From Eupeodes corollae (taxonomy: Eukaryota; Arthropoda; Insecta; Diptera; Syrphidae), in NCBI RefSeq assembly GCF_945859685.1, contig NC_079148.1, positions 122,184,589 through 122,248,588 on the forward strand: a stretch of DNA of 64,000 nt, given 5' to 3'. Positions 58,434-64,000 of the stretch are shown here, piece after piece (position 1 is the first letter of the stretch; each line of letters begins with the position of its first letter). The translations under genes and the position numbers were made by a program. A model generated the notes under the pieces. That model was not told the origin of the DNA. It made no database searches and saw only the letters and a program-made list of their open reading frames with translations.

Positions 58434-59717
58434 TAAAGGGTGATTTTTTGAGGTTAGGATTTTCATGCATTAGTTTTTGACAGATCACGCGGGATTTCAG
58501 ACATGGTGTCAAAGAGAAAGATGCTCAGTGTGCTTTGACATTTCATCATGAATAGACTTACTAACGAGCAACGCTTGCAAATCATTGAATTTTATTACCA
58601 AAATCAGTGTTCAGTTGGAAATGTGTTTCGCGCTTTACGTCCGATTTATGGTCTACATAATCGACCAAGTGAGCAAACAATTAATGCGATTGTGACCAAC
58701 TTTCGCACTCAGTTTACTTTATTGGACATTAAACCAACCACACGAATGCGTACAGTGCGTACAGAAGAGAATATTGCGCCTGTTTCTGAGAGTGTTGCTG
58801 AAGACCGTGAAATGTCGATTCGTCGCCGTTCGCAGCAATTGGGTTTGTGTTATTCGACCATTTGGAAGATTTTACGCAAAGATCTTCGTGTTAAACCGTA
58901 TAAAATACAGCTCGTGCAAGAACTGAAGCCGAACGATCTGCCACAACGTCGAATTTTCAGTGAATGGGCCCTAGAAAAGTTGGCAGAAAATCCGCTTTTT
59001 TATCGACAAATTTTGTTCAGCGATGAGGCTCATTTCTGATGGAATGGCTACGTTAATAAGCAAAATTGCCGCATTTGGAGTGAAGAGCAACCAGAAGCCG
59101 TTCAAGAACTGCCCATGCATCCCGAAAAATGCACTGTTTGGTGTGGTTTGTACGCTGGTGGAATCATTGGACCGTATTTTTTCAAAGATGCTGTTGGACG
59201 CAACGTTACGGTGAATGGCGATCGCTATCGTTTAATGCTAACAAACTTTTTGTTGCCAAAAATGGAAGAACTGAACTTAGTTGCCACACAGCTCGCGATT
59301 CTATGGCCATTTTGAGGGAAAACTTCGGAGAACAATTCATCTCAAGGAATGGACCGGTAAGTTGGCCACCAAGATCATTCGATTTGACGCCTTTAGAATA
59401 TTTTTTGTGGGGCTACGTCAAGTCTAAAGTCTACATACATAAGCCAGCAACTATTCCAGCTTTGGAAGACAACATTTCCGAAGAAATTCGGGCTATTCCG
59501 GCCGAAATGCTCGAAAAAGTTACCCAAAATTCGACTTTCCGAATGGACCACCTAAGACGCAGCCGCGGTCAAAATTTAAATGAAATTATCTTCAAAAAGT
59601 AAATGTCATGGACCAATCTAACGTCAAATCAAATCAAATAAAGAATCGATGAGATTTTGCAAATTTAATGCGTTTTTTTTTTAAAGTTCTCAAGCTCTTA
59701 AAAAATCACCGTTTACA
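58434..59717 (+). mobile_element. DD41D mariner MLE-A2, inactive
   Basis: Same ends as MLE-A1: AAGGGTGATTTTTTGAGG (58436) and AAAAAATCACCGTT (to about 59713), flanked by TA. The transposase starts at 58548 (MNRLTNEQRLQ) and is open for 163 codons to SDEAHF, where TGG has become TGA (59037-59039). The second Asp block (normally DMWFQQDGATC) is deleted near 59280, joining ELNLV directly to ATQLAI/CHTARDS. The rest, PRSFDLTPLEYFLWGY, shows Glu where MLE-A1 has the third Asp. It keeps the three-T run that MLE-A1 has as four. Confidence 0.88.
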
Positions 59718-61006
59718 AAGAAAACATAAAACATTTATTTCCAAGTTTTAACAGAATCTAGCCAATAGTTTAAGCTAGGCAGAGTTTTTTCGACTTGAAT
59801 CTTATTATAACTTGGCACTTAATTTTTTTAAGAATCCAAAATCTTCCCTTAATTTTATTGTAGCACTTCTGAAATTTAGCAAAATAACAAATACATTTTT
59901 TTTATAATTTTAAATCATGTATTTAAATTTTTATTCGCTATGATTAATGGTTTACAGATATTAAGTCATTTTTAACTAAGTGTAACTGCCTTTAATATTT
60001 TCCGGTTTTCAAACAGCAAATGAACATCATCAACTAATGAATAAACAAATATGTGCATCGGTAATTTTATTAAAACAAGAAGAAAATAAGTCAACAATAT
60101 GTGGGGATTTTATATTGTAATTTTTTCTTAAGAATTATTTCAATATTTTCATTTCAGTAAGTTTGGCAAATCCGTTGTTGGACTAGAATTAAATTCTTTA
60201 TCATCGAATTTCTAAATCAATTTTCATTTTAATATTAGAACATTAAGAATATTAATAAATACAAAAATTTAACTCCAAGTTATGTTAAAGAATGTTAATT
60301 TTTGGCTTAAGTCGACTTAAGGCACTTTACATTGTGAGCAGAGAGATTATCATAAAAGAAAGAATATATAGATATCAATACTCTAAATGAAGAAGGTGCG
60401 CTTCTAAATCGACCATTTTTTTCAAGGTTTCCTAAGACAAAGTAAAACCGTAAATATAATGTACTTCAAATGAAACAGCTCAATAATGCAGATTTTTCTC
60501 AAACCTAACTTCAATATTTTTCAAATCGCAACAAGAAAAAAAATCTAAATCAAAACAACATTCCCAAAAGAATTCGTTAAAAAGATAAATGTGCATAAAT
60601 CTGATTACTAGCTATTTTGTTTTTAACTGATGCTGTCCATCAAACTATAGCACACACTCTCATGACCTGACCAGTTTCCATGACGCCACTCAGAAACTCA
60701 AGCACTTACTTACGTATCACATAATACGTATATGTCCAAGAGTCCTTCGTCGGTCGTCTACACAAAAACAGAGGATATGTTCAGTATTCGGAATTTTGGG
60801 ATAATGTTTCGTCAGCCTACAATTTACAGTTTAAAACAACCACGTTAACATCCTTTTTTCGTAGTAGGACATGTTGTTATTTTTTCTTCTTACGCCCGAA
60901 CTGCTTTTGTTATTTGGTCCTTTTTTTCGTCCTTTTTTAAACCATTTTTCAATATTCTTCATCTATTTTCGTTGCTGATGACGTTTTTTTTTCTTCTTTT
61001 TTTTAG
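59718..61006. other. Intronic DNA, nothing recognised
   Basis: AT-rich intron 3' part, ending in a long polypyrimidine tract (60985-61004) and AG. Confidence 0.5.
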
Positions 61007-61280
61007 AAACATTCAATTTTGTCTAGCAAGGGCTCAAGTCCATCCGTCAATACAAATGCTGCTCTGGGCAATGGAAAAACATCCGGCTTGGTGACGGCAG
61101 ATGACGCCAGAACGCCGCAAATGACCACAACCATGGATTCAGCCACGGCGGCGGCGATGGAAGAAACAGGCAGAGGCAACTGGTCCAATCAAGTGGAGTT
61201 CGTGATGGCCTGCATAGGCTATGCAGTGGGCCTTGGAAACATTTGGAGGTTTCCGTATTTGGTCTTTCGAAATGGTGGAG
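61007..61280 (+). CDS. SLC6 Na+/Cl- transporter, second coding exon
   Basis: Exon between TTTTTTTTAG (61006) and donor GTATGT (61281), 274 bases, entering in phase 0 and leaving in phase 1. With exon 1 it gives residues 27-117. A Ser/Thr/Ala-rich cytoplasmic tail is followed by [20 protein letters not shown] (about 82-101) and [17 protein letters not shown]. This is the first membrane helix of the SLC6 family, holding the Na+ and substrate sites in the unwound GYAVGLGN stretch. Monoamine transporters have Asp at the position that is Gly here (AVG-LGN), so an amino-acid-type substrate such as glycine is likelier. It should be a plasma-membrane symporter with 12 helices; the remaining exons are beyond the window. 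Which SLC6 subfamily is inferred. Confidence 0.9.
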
Positions 61281-62337
61281 GTATGTTTTATTTATGTGTC
61301 TTATGGGGGTTTTTATTTTGAAGAAGAGCCTAACCAACACACGGATGACGACTAGGACGACGCGTTACGTTGCGTTGGTTGGTCTGTGCTTATTTTATAT
61401 AGAAATGTTCTGCTAGCATCTGTCCTAATGTGCCTTTGGGTACACATATGAGCCCTCTCTTGTATCACTTTTGTGTTTTAAGTTTGACTACACAGACGAT
61501 GCGGTGCGGAGGGATGTAAATTTTCTTTTTTCTCCTACAAAATTTTGTGCAATAGTTTATAGTTGGGAGTGGTTGGTTAAGTGAGAAGAACTGTGAAAGA
61601 TTTATTATTCACCAGCGAATCAGTGGGTGGTAGATATGTTGGTAGTGGTTTGTTGAGGTGGTTTATGCATGTCCAACGATAATGGAGTGTTCAGAGGCGC
61701 TTAAGGGATGACTTTGGGTATTATTTATGATACCTAAATTCTACACAATATAGTCGCAGTGTTTGTTTGAAAAAGACCATTTTCCCTAAATGAAGATGCG
61801 AGAGATGGAAGTATGGGTTTGCATGGAAATATCTAACAATACACTGCTTAACAATCTAGACTTAAATAAATTAAGAGATACTTTTTTTGAATTTAATTTG
61901 GTTTGGTGAATGTTTTCTAAATAGAGCCATCAAGATTAAATTTAAACTGATGCTTAGTTGACAGAAGACGTAGTTTCTTCAATTAGACATTCAGACTTTG
62001 GACATTTAGCATTTTAAACTTATTTTAAGAGCTTTTAAGGTGTTTTTAATTCTAAGCAAAAAAATAAAGTTTTAAAAGAGTGCTTTAAAGAAAAATATTT
62101 TTAGAAGAGTTACTTATCGGACGGAATGAATTAGTAAGCAATAACTTTGGGCGCTCTTCACATCAAAAAGATTTGTTTTTAATATTTTAATAAAATATTT
62201 GATTCTTGGAAAACCACTATTATTGTCATCATTTAAAAATACTTAGGAAAATTATGCATTCAACTTTTACTTGCTGCTGAGTTCTTCCAGTATTTTAAAA
62301 TCTATGTGACTTCAACGATTTATTCATTACTATAAAA
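61281..62337 (+). other. SLC6 intron 2, 5' part
   Basis: Begins GTATGT. AT-rich with no recognised feature up to the LINE at 62338. The next SLC6 exon was not found in the window. Confidence 0.6.
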
Positions 62338-64000
62338 TCAAAGCGCACGCCCCCACAGAAGAGAAAGACGACAACACAAAAGATATGTTCTTCGAGCTCT
62401 TAGACAAAACATATGAGCAGTGTCCTAGCTACGATATTAAAATTGTCCTGGTTGATTTTATTGCCAAGCTAGGAAGGGAAGATATATTTGGTGGAATAAT
62501 CGGGAAGAACAGCCTGCACGACGACACTTCCGACAACGGATTCAAACTCACGTAAGGGTAGCCAGTACGCGTTTTCCACACCTCAACATCCACAAAGGAA
62601 CTTGGACTTCTCCAGATCAATCTACCGTCAACAAGATTGACCATATTGCGATCGACGCCAGACACGCTTCCAGCATTATGGATGTACGAACTTTCCGCGC
62701 AGCTAACATCGACTCGGACCATTACTTCGTTGTAGCCAAGGTAGAACTTCGGATTTGCAGACCCAAGGCAAAACAGGGATGTGCTGGGAGAAGGTACAAC
62801 GAACGTCGAACGGCTACAATTGCCAGAAATCGTCAAATCCTTTTCGGGCCGAGTTACAAGTAACCTCTCTAGAAGTTCTCTGCCGCCAACCCAATGTATC
62901 GAAAACCAGTGGCAACATTGCCAAGATGCAGTCAGAGAAGCCACCTCTGATGTGCTGGGTTTTAAGAAGCCACCAACAAGGAATCTCTGGTTTGATGAGG
63001 AATGTCGGCAGGCAAATACAGCCAAACAACAGGCACGCAAAGCGTCGTTGCATAAAAGGACGAGAGCTGCTCATGAGCTCTATGATCAGAAGAAGCGAGA
63101 GGAACGCCGACTTCTCAGAAGGAAAACGAGAGGGCATGAGAAGCGTGCGGTCGAAGATGTTAAGACGTATAAAAGGAGGAATGAGGTTCGAAAGTTTTAT
63201 GAACAGGTGAAACGAAATTTACAGGTACATAAACCTAGAACCGAAGGCTGCAAAGACGAAAGTGGAAACATCATAGTGGAACCGCAGTCAATGCTAAGGA
63301 TATGGAAGGACCACTTCTGCTGTATAACGGCGACGAAGAACTGAATTTCGCTGTCATGCAGGATGATCCATTCAACATAGACGACGAAAGCCAAAAATCC
63401 CGCACTCCCGACTTAGACGAAGTAAAGATTGCCATATCTAAGCTGAAGTCTATTAAAGCCGCTGGAGCAGATGGCTTGAATGCCGAGATCTTTAAAGCAG
63501 CTGGATATAAGTTGGTTAGGAGCATGCACTAACTTATCTGTAAGATATGGTTGGAAGAAAGCATGCCCTATGAATGGAACCTCAGTATTGTTTGCCCTAT
63601 CCTGAAACAAGGAGACCCTCTAAACTGCACCAGCTAAAGAGGAATCAGTCTACTTAACATCGCCTAAAGAATCCTCTCTGTCGTAATATGTGAACGTCTT
63701 AACCCCATCGTCACCAACCTGATAGGTCCTTATCAGTGTGGTTTTAGACCAGGAAAGTCCACAGTTGATCAAATATTCACATTATGGCAGACCCTGGAAA
63801 AAACTCAAGAACACCAAATCGACACCCATCGATTTCAAGGCCGCATATGACAGCATCTTCATTGACGAGCTGTATAGAGCCATGTCTAGTTTTGGCATCC
63901 CTGCCAAACTCGTCCGTTTGTGCAGGATAACCATGGAGAATTCACGCAGCACCATAAAGGTTGGAAACAACTTAACAGAACCTTTCGATGTCAAAAAAGG
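62338..64000 (+). mobile_element. RTE-like LINE copy 6, runs off the window
   Basis: 5'-truncated in the endonuclease: AHAPTEEKDDNTKDMFFELL (about 62345), DFIAKLGREDIFGG (62455, with the usual G-D-F-N changed to V-D-F-I), FPHLNIHKGTWTSPDQSTVN (62575), IDHIAIDARHASSIMDVRTF (about 62635) and DSDHYFVVAKVELRICRP. An open stretch (62781-63344) covers the linker with NLWFDEECRQANTAKQQARK and YDQKKREERRLLRRKTRG. RT begins at LDEVKIAISKLKSIKAAGAD (63413) but has stops at 63530, 63636 and 63666. It continues through YQCGFRPGKSTVDQIFTLW (63730) and AAYDSIFIDELYRAMSSFGI (63840) to the edge. Inserted in SLC6 intron 2. Confidence 0.85.

Larger units (their letters stand above)
44022..61006 (+). other. SLC6 intron 1, 16,985 bp, full of transposons
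   Basis: GTGAGT donor at 44022 and TTTTTTCTTCTTTTTTTTAG acceptor ending at 61006. Contents in order: unrecognised intronic DNA (44022-44934), repeat P1, H6, a decayed multicopy gene, the giant palindrome with its core (47968-58276), mariner MLE-A2, and unrecognised AT-rich DNA (59718-61006). Confidence 0.7.

Overview
The window is nuclear DNA from an insect, probably a fly. The reasons are two spliced host genes of animal type (a DM9-repeat protein and the 5' end of an SLC6 transporter), AT-rich intergenic DNA, and a large load of arthropod-type transposable elements. Diptera is an inference from the element mix; the species cannot be named from the sequence alone. Almost every long open reading frame is a piece of a mobile element, and most are broken.

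Layout. 1-14000: nested transposon debris: a LINE RNase H fragment, a fused Rep/helicase Helitron relic, two halves of one RNase H-bearing LINE apparently split by about 6.3 kb of younger insertions, a LINE with a (TAAG)n tail, a LINE ORF1 and a decayed mariner. 14470-16050: the only complete host gene, a DM9-repeat protein with three exons, the first carrying only ATG plus one base. 16785-42524: LINE copies, a DD41D mariner sitting inside a reverse transcriptase, a Tc1 element with IR/DR ends, and several copies of a repeat family called HINE-like here. 43944-61280: the first two coding exons of an SLC6 transporter, separated by a 16,985-bp intron filled with transposons. 61281-64000: the next intron, with another LINE copy running off the end.

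The most interesting structure is the HINE-like family, with about nine copies. One end is a 20-base palindrome containing TAACTTCCCAT. The other end carries the same block inverted about 30 bases inside the terminus, followed by a small hairpin and a T run. Between them lie tandem repeats of about 172 bp. Asymmetric inverted repeats, a 3' hairpin and a central tandem array are the hallmarks of non-autonomous Helentron-type elements, but no encoded protein links them. At least five LINE insertions landed inside these arrays.

Inside the SLC6 intron two HINE-like copies, a unique segment of about 1.1 kb and a mariner relic form a giant imperfect palindrome (arms 47968-51400 and 54530-58276). 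Its centre holds a 200-N assembly gap and a mariner whose pre-insertion site survives in a paralogous repeat at 44935-45291. No RNA gene, CRISPR array or prokaryote-style operon was seen.
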